Below, piece by piece: positions 1 through 6,465 of a stretch of DNA of 10,546 nt. The stretch is taken from positions 1 to 10,546 of the forward strand of contig JAEWWD010000019.1 in the NCBI GenBank assembly GCA_023396535.1. The letters run 5' to 3'. Each line of letters begins with the position of its first letter. Position 1 is the first letter of the stretch. The stretch is from Bacillota bacterium. Lineage in GTDB: Bacteria; Bacillota; Clostridia; Christensenellales; CAG-138. Both the position numbers and the translations under genes were made by a program. The notes below the pieces were generated by a model that was given only the letters and a program-made list of their open reading frames with translations, made no database searches and was not told where the DNA came from.

Positions 1-950
1 ACCTGCCAGATAAACGGCTCAAACTTGTAGCCAAGCCTGTATTTGCGCATATCGTACAACGCAAGAATTTCCGCGGGATCCGCCTGCATGTTGGTCCAGA
101 TATCATAATGAACCGGTATCATAACCTTGGCGTTTAGCGCTTCCGCCATCCTGAGGATGTCCGAAGAGGTCATTTTATCTGTAATGCCGATTGGGTTCTC
201 TCCATAGGACCCGAGCGCGACATCAATGCGGTGGTCCTTGCCGTGTTTTGCATAATAGTTGGAATAGTGGGAATCGCCGCTGTGGTAGATCGTCCCGCCA
301 GGCGTTTTAATGAGGTAATTCACGGACTTCAGGTCCATATCCTCCGGGCAGACGCCTGTGAGCTTTCCCTCGGGCGGCGCTGTTACAAGGCAGGTGCGGT
401 CAAAGGAATCAAGCACTTCAATCTCGATATCGCCTATTGAAAGCCGATCGCCCGGCTTGACCACGATGCATCTGTTTTCAGGCACGCCCCATTTCATCCA
501 TAGGTCAACGCAGTATCTGGGTCCTATAAACGGGGGATTCCCATCGACATTTTTCATGACGGAGGCAGCAAAGTTGACATCGATGTGATCGGCGTGATAA
601 TGCGTGGATAGCACGGCGTCCAATTTTTTTACCGCAAAAGGGTCAAGAACGCAGGGAATAGCCCTGAGGTTAGGCTGTATAAGCCGCGCCCCGCACATGT
701 TGGCCATCTGGTGGGTTTCCTTCATGTATTTGGTTTTCTGGGTTCGTTTTCCGTTGCCGGTCCAGAAGTCGACCGTGATGTTGCAATCCGCCGGGGTTTT
801 CACCCAAATGCCGGTACAGCCCAGCCACCACATGGAGAATGTTCCGGGAGCGACGTGTGTCTGTTCGATTTCTTCATTCAGATACGTCCCCCATTCGGGA
901 AAAGTATCCAGTATCCAGGATTCCTTTGTGATTTCATCTATTTGGCTCAT
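1..950 (-). CDS. ulaG: L-ascorbate-6-phosphate lactonase UlaG (3' end beyond window)
   Basis: Metallo-beta-lactamase-fold hydrolase. In the known family it opens the lactone of L-ascorbate 6-phosphate to 3-keto-L-gulonate 6-phosphate in the cytoplasm, after PTS uptake. The 316 visible residues follow E. coli UlaG closely along their length from my memory of that protein: N-terminal ESWILDTFPEWG, then AMWWLGCTGIW-like FSMWWLGCTGIW near 38-49. The metal motif THYHADH sits at 116-122, and further likely ligands are H223 and D226 (YHSGDSHYS) and H281. E. coli UlaG is about 354 residues, so roughly 40 C-terminal residues lie outside the window. The ATG at 950 is preceded by GGGAGG (965-970) at a somewhat long 14-base spacing; I see no better in-frame start. 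It is the third gene of a minus-strand operon, 28 bases after the preceding stop. The family call is secure. The exact substrate is inferred from the close similarity and the PTS context. Confidence 0.93.
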   Translation of the reverse strand, partial: MSQIDEITKESWILDTFPEWGTYLNEEIEQTHVAPGTFSMWWLGCTGIWVKTPADCNITVDFWTGNGKRTQKTKYMKETHQMANMCGARLIQPNLRAIPCVLDPFAVKKLDAVLSTHYHADHIDVNFAASVMKNVDGNPPFIGPRYCVDLWMKWGVPENRCIVVKPGDRLSIGDIEIEVLDSFDRTCLVTAPPEGKLTGVCPEDMDLKSVNYLIKTPGGTIYHSGDSHYSNYYAKHGKDHRIDVALGSYGENPIGITDKMTSSDILRMAEALNAKVMIPVHYDIWTNMQADPAEILALYDMRKYRLGYKFEPFIWQ

Positions 951-978
951 GGATCGTTTGCAAACCTCCCTGCAAATA

Positions 979-2028
979 TTAATCGGTTACAAAAAACGCA
1001 GCCGCTTCATTGGCCAGGTTATTCGAGCAGAGGATGATATCGGAATCTATACCGGGTATCACGTCGACATTGCTGGGGCCCGTCCCGCTTTCTATGACGG
1101 TCGCGCGATAAACGCCCTCATCCGGGTAATACCGGATCATGGCAAGCTCCGCGTCCATGCGGCGAAGGCCTATAATCGCCGCCGGCCGGCCTCTGAGTTT
1201 CCCCGCCCACAGGGCGTGCGCAAACTTGTGTTCGCCCGGGTAGGCGTAAACCGGGCTGTATCCTTCCGGGGTCCGGCCGTAAATCCTGATACAGCTTCCA
1301 TGAAACGGCTCGATCGTGATGAGCTCATCCTCGCCGTCGCCATTCAAGTCATAAACCGCCGCGTCGCTGACCTCGGCGTTCAGCAGGTGTTTGATATCCC
1401 AGCCGCATCCCGGCGCGGCTGGTGGAGAAACTCGGTATATTCCGCTGTCGGCGCAAAAATATCCGCATGGGATTCCGTTGCTGCACCCCCTCCAGTAACC
1501 ATGGTTCTTGGTCAGGCCGGCAAGGATCGGGGTCAGTTCCATTTTTTGTCCGGGTGACGAAGGGAGGATACCGGCATATATTTTTCCGGGGTCCGACCAA
1601 TCCTCGCGGTCTTTCTTTGAGCCGCAGAGGGTTGCCGCGACAAAATAATGGATCCCGGCGACGGGCAGTATGTCAAAGCGATGAACGAATGGCAGGGACA
1701 GAAAATTCTGTACCGTCCATCCCGCTTTACCGTCGCGCTTTGCCCAGACCACTTTGGCCTGTTCCGATTGAAATCCGGGGAAGAAGTTCTGAACCCCCAA
1801 AAACTGTCCGTTTGAGCCCGGTATCTCGACCATAGCCATGGTGCCCCCGGCTCGTTCCCAAACGACTTCCCTCCGGGATAATTCGGGGCCGCTGTAAGCG
1901 CAGCACATTCCGTCCACCTGCTCGCTGGCCATCAGGGCATGGACTTCTCCATCGATCGTCACATGTCCGGCAGCATAACATCGCTCCATGCTGTCAAGGC
2001 GCTTTTTGCTGAAATTCAATTGATCCAT
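979..2028 (-). CDS. FG-GAP/VCBS-repeat-like predicted beta-propeller protein, function unknown
   Basis: About 349 residues with no signal peptide, so probably cytoplasmic. The clearest motif is DLNGDGEDE (about residues 227-235), the Asp/Asn-rich calcium-binding loop of FG-GAP/VCBS propeller blades. Other beta-rich segments lie around it, with many Trp, Gly and aromatic residues, for example PFVHRFDIL and DWSDPGKIY. Proteins of this type include sugar lyases such as aldos-2-ulose dehydratase, but no catalytic residue can be assigned here. It lies between a PTS EIIA gene and ulaG with 28-base gaps on both sides, so it probably acts in the same sugar-acid pathway. The frame is open upstream to an ATG at 2097, but that start would overlap the EIIA gene by 41 bases and has no ribosome binding site. 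The ATG at 2028 abuts AGAAGG directly. A TTG at 2019 lies 9 bases after the same AGAAGG and is an equally plausible start. The frame is secure; the function is not. Confidence 0.72.
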   Translation of the reverse strand: MDQLNFSKKRLDSMERCYAAGHVTIDGEVHALMASEQVDGMCCAYSGPELSRREVVWERAGGTMAMVEIPGSNGQFLGVQNFFPGFQSEQAKVVWAKRDGKAGWTVQNFLSLPFVHRFDILPVAGIHYFVAATLCGSKKDREDWSDPGKIYAGILPSSPGQKMELTPILAGLTKNHGYWRGCSNGIPCGYFCADSGIYRVSPPAAPGCGWDIKHLLNAEVSDAAVYDLNGDGEDELITIEPFHGSCIRIYGRTPEGYSPVYAYPGEHKFAHALWAGKLRGRPAAIIGLRRMDAELAMIRYYPDEGVYRATVIESGTGPSNVDVIPGIDSDIILCSNNLANEAAAFFVTD

Positions 2029-2056
2029 CCTTCTAAAGACTGCTGTGCAGAATTTA

Positions 2057-2533
2057 TTATTCGTTGTTTTCCACGTTGATTGCCCGGTATTTTTCATCGA
2101 TGGCCAGGAGATCCTGGGGGCATGCCGCGTTTAAAAGTGCCGAAAACAAATTTTCATCTGAAATCAAATTGCACAGGCGGCGAATGTTTTCGATATGTGC
2201 ATCCGAGTCCGTCGCGGCGAGTGTAAAAAAGACGACTGCGTCCTTATCCCTATCCGAAGGGTCGAATACGACGGGTTCCTTCACTTTCAGAAAAGACATT
2301 CCCGTACCCTTTGCTCCTTTTGCGCCCTGCATGGTATGCGGCATTGCGAATCCGGGCATGAGCACGATATACGGGCCATATTCGCTGACGTTGTCGATCA
2401 GCTCATCCGCATAGGATTCTTCCACGATCCCCTTTTCGATCAACGGACGGCAACTGATACGGATAGCATCCTGCCAGGACTGCGCATGATCAATAAAGCT
2501 GCAAAACCCTTGCTCAACAAGTTCCTTTAACAT
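2057..2533 (-). CDS. PTS sugar transporter EIIA component, ascorbate/mannitol-fructose type (UlaC-like)
   Basis: 158-residue cytoplasmic phosphotransfer protein of the EIIA mannitol/fructose superfamily (PTS_EIIA_2). It takes phosphate from HPr and passes it to a cognate EIIB. The N-terminal helix with SWQDAIRISCRPLIEKG resembles the start of E. coli UlaC. The active-site histidine is H66 in MPGFAMPHT, preceded by the typical GPYIVLMPG. The second conserved histidine is H113 in ATDSDAHIENI. Length matches the stand-alone UlaC type (about 154), with no fused EIIB or EIIC. It is the first gene of the minus-strand operon, and no EIIB or EIIC is visible here. They would have to lie beyond the left edge or elsewhere. 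The ATG at 2533 has only a modest GGGG-containing binding site upstream. The name ulaC is not assigned because sugar specificity rests on the adjacent ulaG. Confidence 0.9.
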   Translation of the reverse strand: MLKELVEQGFCSFIDHAQSWQDAIRISCRPLIEKGIVEESYADELIDNVSEYGPYIVLMPGFAMPHTMQGAKGAKGTGMSFLKVKEPVVFDPSDRDKDAVVFFTLAATDSDAHIENIRRLCNLISDENLFSALLNAACPQDLLAIDEKYRAINVENNE

Positions 2534-2554
2534 TCCGACACCCCATTGCCAAAC

Positions 2555-2578
2555 ATATGAACGTTTATATGATCGTTT
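2555..2578. promoter_or_regulatory. Tandem direct-repeat operator in the leader of the EIIA operon
   Basis: Two adjacent 12-base repeats, ATATGAACGTTT (2555-2566) and ATATGATCGTTT (2567-2578), differ at one base. The unit can also be framed as ATGAACGTTTAT (2557-2568), which is nearly self-complementary around AACGTT, as expected for a dimeric helix-turn-helix protein. They sit between the predicted minus-strand promoter and the EIIA start codon. An inverted copy lies in the promoter of the divergent DeoR gene. I infer that they are binding sites for that DeoR regulator. Confidence 0.65.
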
Positions 2579-2626
2579 ACTTGAAAGTATTGATGTATTT
2601 GTTCTATATCCATCCTTATAAAGTTC

Positions 2627-2654
2627 ATTATAGTCGTGATTATAAAAAATGCAA
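2627..2654 (-). promoter_or_regulatory. Predicted promoter of the EIIA-propeller-ulaG operon
   Basis: Read on the minus strand, TTGCAT (2654-2649) and a perfect TATAAT (2632-2627) are 16 bases apart. Transcription would start near 2620, leaving a leader of about 85 bases that contains the tandem repeats. A degenerate repeat copy, ATAAAGTTCAT (2618-2628), overlaps the edge of the -10. Confidence 0.6.
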
Positions 2655-2706
2655 GCAATTAATCCGATAAATATTTAAAATATGCAAATAATTTTCACAA
2701 ACAGGA

Positions 2707-2735
2707 TTGACAAACAAACAAAACGTTCATAAAAT
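2707..2735 (+). promoter_or_regulatory. Predicted promoter of the DeoR gene
   Basis: A perfect TTGACA (2707-2712) and TAAAAT (2730-2735) are separated by 17 bases, the ideal sigma-A spacing. Transcription would start near 2742, giving a leader of about 50 bases. A regulator-type repeat lies between the two boxes, which suggests autoregulation. Confidence 0.7.
2719..2730. promoter_or_regulatory. Predicted DeoR operator between -35 and -10
   Basis: AAACGTTCAT (2721-2730) is the exact reverse complement of ATGAACGTTT at 2557-2566 on the other side of the intergenic region. It lies in the spacer of the DeoR promoter, where bound repressor would block RNA polymerase. The match is direct; its role is inferred. 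Confidence 0.6.
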
Positions 2736-2791
2736 AGGTATAACAGGATGCCCTTATAGAGGCTGCTATGAAAGAAAGGTGCACATAAATC

Positions 2792-3577
2792 ATGAAAAAT
2801 ACACGCAGATTGGTAGAGAGTCGGCGAAAAAAGATTTATCAGCTATTGGAGGAAAGCGGTTCGGTAAAAGTGGATGCACTTTCAGAGGAGTTGTGCGCCT
2901 CTCCGCTTACCATACGGCGAGACCTTGATTATTTTGAGCAAATGGGATTGATAGAACGCCATTATGGGGGCGCGGTTCTTAAGGCAAAGCAGAATAAGCA
3001 GGCCCCGGTCAACGACTTAAGCCTGATCTATAAAAATTCCATTGCCAAACAAGCGGCGCAATATGTTGTGGACGGGGATACGATTTTTATTAACAGCAGT
3101 TCAACCGCTTTGCGGATATTGGAGTATGTTACGGCTAAAATGGTTACCGTAATCACCAATAACGGCAACGCGATTCATTATAGTTCGAAGGACAATCTGA
3201 CAATCGTTTTGATAGGCGGAGAGGTGCGATCGGCAAAGGCAGCCATGGTGGGGGAATTTGCATTGAACAATCTCAGCCGTGTCACGGCGACAAAATCCTT
3301 TTTGGGCTGCAGCGGGCTGACGGCCGAGGAAGGGTTTACCACTGCCGCCATGCATGAGGTCGCTATCAATCAGCTTATGTTAAGCAGGGTAACCGGTGAA
3401 AAATACATACTTGCCGATCACACGAGAATAGGCAATAAACACAATTTTATTTCAGGGTCGTCCGATCAGATAACCTGTGTTGTTACGGACACGGAGGCGG
3501 ATGCGGCAGTGCTGCAATCCCTTTCTGAGCGTGGCGTACAAATCGTTCAGGTAACCGCAGAATGTGAGACGGAATAA
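2792..3577 (+). CDS. DeoR/GlpR-family transcriptional regulator
   Basis: 261-residue sugar-phosphate-responsive regulator, probably a repressor of the divergent EIIA-propeller-ulaG operon. The N-terminal DeoR-type winged helix-turn-helix spans about residues 8-62 and includes the family signature around SPLTIRRDLDYFEQMGLIER (38-57) and the HYGGAVL that closes the wing. The C-terminal DeoRC effector-binding domain (about 75-250) shows INSSSTALRIL (100-110), the phosphate-binding loop region. It also shows VLIGGEVR and SGLTAEEGFTT, both typical of the family. Length is normal (about 250-260). The ATG at 2792 has AAAGG at 2775-2779, a 12-base spacing. By position it is the counterpart of UlaR; the effector is presumably a phosphorylated pathway intermediate. 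The promoter contains a candidate operator, suggesting autoregulation, and a terminator hairpin follows the gene. Confidence 0.93.
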   Translation: MKNTRRLVESRRKKIYQLLEESGSVKVDALSEELCASPLTIRRDLDYFEQMGLIERHYGGAVLKAKQNKQAPVNDLSLIYKNSIAKQAAQYVVDGDTIFINSSSTALRILEYVTAKMVTVITNNGNAIHYSSKDNLTIVLIGGEVRSAKAAMVGEFALNNLSRVTATKSFLGCSGLTAEEGFTTAAMHEVAINQLMLSRVTGEKYILADHTRIGNKHNFISGSSDQITCVVTDTEADAAVLQSLSERGVQIVQVTAECETE

Positions 3578-3608
3578 ATAACCATATATCACCGGTTTCG
3601 AATAATTG

Positions 3609-3640
3609 AACGGGCCCCGATATTACTCGCGGCCCGTTTC
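3609..3640 (+). terminator. Intrinsic terminator after the DeoR gene
   Basis: An 8-base-pair stem, AACGGGCC (3609-3616) with GGCCCGTT (3631-3638), encloses a 14-base loop 31 bases after the stop codon. The T tract is short (TTTC, then TAT), so termination may be incomplete. A converging gene ends at 3706, which fits a terminator here. Confidence 0.65.
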
Positions 3641-3650
3641 TATACATGCA

Positions 3651-3713
3651 AGGAAATCTCCGCAGGAGATTTCTACCGCCATTGTTCATTTGCATTGTTA
3701 ATTGTTCATTTCC
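3651..3713. repeat. Hairpin plus ATTGTTCATT repeats: possible dispersed intergenic repeat
   Basis: A perfect 9-base-pair inverted repeat, GAAATCTCC (3653-3661) and GGAGATTTC (3665-3673), has a 3-base loop. It is followed by ATTGTTCATTT (3681-3691) and ATTGTTAATTGTTCATTT (3695-3712), short imperfect repeats of one motif. This architecture resembles the REP-like palindromic elements scattered between genes in some Clostridia. It reaches into the 3' end of the transporter gene and supplies its TGA stop (3706-3708). The hairpin could instead act as the transporter's terminator. Whether it is a dispersed element cannot be tested from one copy. Confidence 0.5.
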
Positions 3714-4974
3714 CATCAACGATGCCCGCGTTGCGGGGGTCGTCCTTCACCATGGCCAGCAGCGCGGCGCCGATTAAAAACACGCCCAATATGGGGATGA
3801 CACCGTAATTCACATTGCCCGTCGCGGTAATGACGGCGCTCATCAGCGCCGTGCCCATTACGCTTTCAAACTTGCCGAATATGTTGTACAGCCCGAAGAA
3901 TTCGCCCGCCCTGCGCTTATCCGGTATCAGCCGCCCAAAATACGAACGGGAAAGCGCCTGTATGCCGCCCTGTGCCGTGCCGACAAGCCCCGCGAGCAGG
4001 TAGAACTGCCAGGCGCTGTGCATGGTGAACGCCACTGCGCAAACGCCGGTATATGTCACAATGCCCGCGAACAGCATGCGCCGCGCTCCGAAGCGCCCGG
4101 CCAGCCTGCCATAGAGTACGGAGCAGGGGAAGGCCACCACCTGCGTGAGCAGCAGCCCCAGTATGATGTCCGTCGCGCCAAGGCCCAGCGCGTCAGCGTA
4201 TGTCGAGGCCATTTTGATGATGGTACCCACGCCGTCGATGTAGAAGAAATAGGCGATGAGGAACAGGAACATCTGCTTATACTGCCGCGCCGCTTTGAGC
4301 GTGCCCCATACGCGCAGCAGGCTCTTTTTCACGATGCCCGGCTCCGGCTCTATGGCGGTGACCTGCTGTACGTGTTTGAAGAAGGGAAGCGTGAACAGCG
4401 CCCACCATACCGCCGTGATCACGCAGGATATGCGCATGGCCGACGTTTCGTCCACCCCGATTTTCTTGCCGAATAGAATGAGCGCAATGCTGACCAGGAA
4501 GGGGATTGTACTGCCGCCTATATAGCCGAGGCCGAAGCCCAGCGCGCTGACCCTGTCCATGCGCTCGGGCGTGGTGACGTCGACGAGGAATGCGTCATAG
4601 AAAAGGTTAGCGCCCGAAAACCCGAAATTCGTAATGCCGTAGAGTACCAGAAGCCCTATATACGCGTTTGTAATGGGAAGAAGCCCCGTCGCGAGCACGC
4701 CGACAGCGAAAAACGCTGTGAACAGCCGCATGCGCAGCGTGCGGTAATCCGCCACCGCGCCGAGTATGGGCGCGAATACGGCGACGGCGAAGCCCGTTAC
4801 GGCGCTCGCGACGCCCCAGTTGGAGGTATGCTGCACGCTGCTCACGCCCGCGGCCTTCGCCATGGCGGAAGCGTAAAGCGGAAGTACCGCCGCTACCAGT
4901 ATGGAATAGGCGGAGTTTGCCCAGTCGTACATCATCCAGCCCCATTCCGGTTTGGTAAAACGCTTTTGCTTCAT
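3706..4974 (-). CDS. MFS transporter, UMF1/Atg22-like family
   Basis: 422-residue polytopic inner-membrane protein with about 11-12 hydrophobic segments, in the major facilitator superfamily branch that includes the bacterial UMF1 and yeast vacuolar Atg22 proteins. The branch signatures are clear: WGWMMYDWANSAYS (about 11-24), AVADYRTLRMRLF after the second membrane segment, and FYDAFLVDVTTPERMDRVSA (about 125-144) followed by GFGLGYIGG. Also present are FFYIDGVGTIIKMA (about 243-256) and QALSRSYFGRLIP (about 339-351), then EFFGLYNIFGKF. Substrate is unknown; amino-acid or nucleoside efflux roles have been suggested for relatives. The frame extends to an ATG at 4998, but GGAG at 4980-4983 lies 5 bases before the ATG at 4974, so the shorter form is preferred. 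It is monocistronic as far as visible, convergent with the DeoR gene and divergent from the small ORF. The last few codons run into a possible repetitive element. Confidence 0.9.
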   Translation of the reverse strand: MKQKRFTKPEWGWMMYDWANSAYSILVAAVLPLYASAMAKAAGVSSVQHTSNWGVASAVTGFAVAVFAPILGAVADYRTLRMRLFTAFFAVGVLATGLLPITNAYIGLLVLYGITNFGFSGANLFYDAFLVDVTTPERMDRVSALGFGLGYIGGSTIPFLVSIALILFGKKIGVDETSAMRISCVITAVWWALFTLPFFKHVQQVTAIEPEPGIVKKSLLRVWGTLKAARQYKQMFLFLIAYFFYIDGVGTIIKMASTYADALGLGATDIILGLLLTQVVAFPCSVLYGRLAGRFGARRMLFAGIVTYTGVCAVAFTMHSAWQFYLLAGLVGTAQGGIQALSRSYFGRLIPDKRRAGEFFGLYNIFGKFESVMGTALMSAVITATGNVNYGVIPILGVFLIGAALLAMVKDDPRNAGIVDGK

Positions 4975-5011
4975 ATTCTCTCCGTTCTCGCTGTACATAA
5001 AAATGAGATGA

Positions 5012-5032
5012 GTCTATGTTTATTATATAGAC
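5012..5032 (-). promoter_or_regulatory. Predicted promoter of the MFS gene with an overlapping inverted repeat
   Basis: A perfect minus-strand TATAAT (5027-5022) lies about 48 bases before the transporter start. The best -35 (TATGCA, 5050-5045) is weak. The -10 sits within an inverted repeat, GTCTAT (5012-5017) and ATAGAC (5027-5032), which could be an operator or chance. Confidence 0.4.
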
Positions 5033-5118
5033 CCGCGCCGGGTTTGCATAGCGGTCTGCCGTCAGGCGTTTGTAAAATGCATAGCAGCGTGAAAAAACGG
5101 TTTCAACGCGCGCGGTGG

Positions 5119-5127
5119 TGGTATATT
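5119..5127 (+). promoter_or_regulatory. Possible extended -10 promoter for the 65-residue ORF
   Basis: TGGTATATT (TGn plus TATATT) is an extended -10 located about 50 bases before the start codon. No good -35 is visible (TTTCAA at 5101-5106 at short spacing). Confidence 0.35.
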
Positions 5128-5176
5128 GTCAATACAGATAGATTGTTTTTCCTTGTTGCAGAAAGGAGGAGGCAAT

Positions 5177-5374
5177 ATGTATATTCCGTATGATGTTCGT
5201 ATGTCGGATAGGGTGGGAGACCCTGTATCTTTCAGGAAGGCAATGGGGCTGATTCCCATCGGCGAAAGAGAAACGCTTCACGTGGCCGATTTTTGGAATT
5301 GGGCTATACCCGCGTCGCCCGGGTACAAGTTGCCTGCCCGCCATGAAAGCAGGCGGAGGGATTGCCGCGGCTGA
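5177..5374 (+). CDS. Small 65-residue protein, unknown function
   Basis: I do not recognise this product. A near-perfect Shine-Dalgarno sequence, GAAAGGAGGAGG (5161-5172), lies 4-8 bases before the ATG at 5177, which strongly suggests real translation. The frame also opens upstream at 5126, but that start lacks such a site. The 65-residue product has no obvious membrane segment or signal peptide. It begins MYIPYDVRMSDRVGDP, has an aromatic ADFWNWAIP stretch near 38-45, and ends in a basic tail with RHESRRRDCRG. An intrinsic terminator follows about 60 bases after the stop. It lies alone between divergently and co-oriented neighbours with its own candidate promoter. The alternatives are a remnant of a longer gene or a small regulatory peptide. 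Confidence 0.5.
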   Translation: MYIPYDVRMSDRVGDPVSFRKAMGLIPIGERETLHVADFWNWAIPASPGYKLPARHESRRRDCRG

Positions 5375-5431
5375 GCATCGACGCGGCTGCTTGAGTGAAC
5401 TTGTTTTCATAGGCTTAGGGAATAACCGGAC

Positions 5432-5468
5432 CGCCCGCTTTGCCCGACGGCATTGCGGGCGTTTTTTT
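5432..5468 (+). terminator. Intrinsic terminator after the small ORF
   Basis: A 7-base-pair stem, CGCCCGC (5432-5438) with GCGGGCG (5455-5461), is followed immediately by seven T (5462-5468). An alternative inner pairing, GCCCG/CGGGC, is also possible. The T run makes this a strong plus-strand terminator, which supports transcription of the small ORF. Confidence 0.85.
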
Positions 5469-5571
5469 GACGGCCGGCATTGGCGGACGGCGCTTTACGG
5501 CTATATGGCGGGGCGCGATGCTTTGACGCAAATTCCCTGCTGAAATCGCGGGAGGAAAGTGTATGCCGCGG

Positions 5572-5601
5572 TTTACGTGGTCCGTACGCGGATGCTATAA
5601 T
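5572..5601 (+). promoter_or_regulatory. Predicted extended -10 promoter of the hydrolase-tadA operon
   Basis: TGCTATAAT (5593-5601) combines a TGn extension with a perfect -10. TTTACG (5572-5577) is a moderate -35 at 18 bases. Transcription would start near 5608, about 40 bases before the hydrolase ATG. The 275-base gap from 5375 otherwise holds only the terminator. Confidence 0.65.
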
Positions 5602-5649
5602 ACACAGTAACCGGCACATGCGCAGCCGGGGAAATGGGAGAGACGTCGT

Positions 5650-6462
5650 ATGAAGGGAAGAGATGCGTCGCCGGAGGCGTTTGACGAGCTTGCGCGGCCC
5701 TTCTTCCATCCGGGCAATGAAACGGGGTGCCTGGTGCTGCACGGCTTCACGGGTACGCCCGCGAATGTGCGCGTAGTGGCGGATAAACTGGCCGAAGCGG
5801 GGTATACAGTATATGCGCCGCTTTTGAGCGGACACGGCACCACGCTTCGGGATATGGACGCGCAGACGGGCGCGGTCTGGATGAACGACGCGCTGAAAGC
5901 TTACGACAGGCTCCTGGATGCGGGCTGTACCCGCATATTCCTGCTGGGGCTGTCCATGGGCGGCATACTCTGTGCGCTTACGGCGCAGCAGAGGCATTGC
6001 GACGGGCTGGTGCTCATGAGTACGCCGTTTCGTATGCGGCGGTATCTGAGAAACGCCATGCACCTTTCGCCCGCGCTCAAATACCTCATTACGGAACGCG
6101 GCGGCGCGCGGCATACTCCCGACCCGTACGCGCAGGGTTATCCCGGCGTACCGCTGCGAAAGCTCCGCGATCTCGATGAGCTTACACTGCGTACGCGCGG
6201 CGGGTTGTACAAGCTCACTTGTCCCATACTGATACTGCAGAGCGAGCTGGACAACCGCGTGGACATGAAAAGCGTACCCATCGCGCAGTATGGCGTACGC
6301 AGTACGGATGTGACGACCATACTGCTGCACCATTCGCCGCACGGCTGCTCCTACGGGCCGGAACGCGACCTTGTGGCCGCATACTGTCTGGAGTTCGTGC
6401 AGCGGATTTCGGCCGGTCTGCCGCCGGTGCAGCCCCGTAAACCCGACGGATCGGAGGAATGA
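5650..6462 (+). CDS. Alpha/beta hydrolase, Est30-like carboxylesterase
   Basis: 270-residue cytoplasmic serine hydrolase similar to the small carboxylesterase/monoacylglycerol-lipase family (Est30, YvaK). LVLHGFTGTPANV (28-40) carries the HGFTG oxyanion-hole motif. GLSMGG (100-105) contains the nucleophile S102. The likely acid is D201 in LILQSELDNRVD and the likely catalytic histidine is H231 in HHSPHGCS. SGHGTT (60-65) is also typical. The N-terminal 25 residues precede the core and the C-terminus has a Pro/Arg-rich tail; no signal peptide is present. Est30 is about 247 residues, so this is slightly long. The ATG at 5650 has GGGAG at 5636-5640. TadA starts 3 bases after the stop, so the two are almost certainly cotranscribed. 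Substrate is unknown; short acyl esters are the usual in vitro substrates of relatives. Confidence 0.88.
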   Translation: MKGRDASPEAFDELARPFFHPGNETGCLVLHGFTGTPANVRVVADKLAEAGYTVYAPLLSGHGTTLRDMDAQTGAVWMNDALKAYDRLLDAGCTRIFLLGLSMGGILCALTAQQRHCDGLVLMSTPFRMRRYLRNAMHLSPALKYLITERGGARHTPDPYAQGYPGVPLRKLRDLDELTLRTRGGLYKLTCPILILQSELDNRVDMKSVPIAQYGVRSTDVTTILLHHSPHGCSYGPERDLVAAYCLEFVQRISAGLPPVQPRKPDGSEE

Positions 6463-6465
6463 CCA

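Noticed and set aside
604..1557. Long plus-strand open frame (317 codons) opposite the ulaG and propeller genes
   Set aside because: It is antisense to two recognisable genes, spans the gap between them, shows no family motif and has no ribosome binding site.
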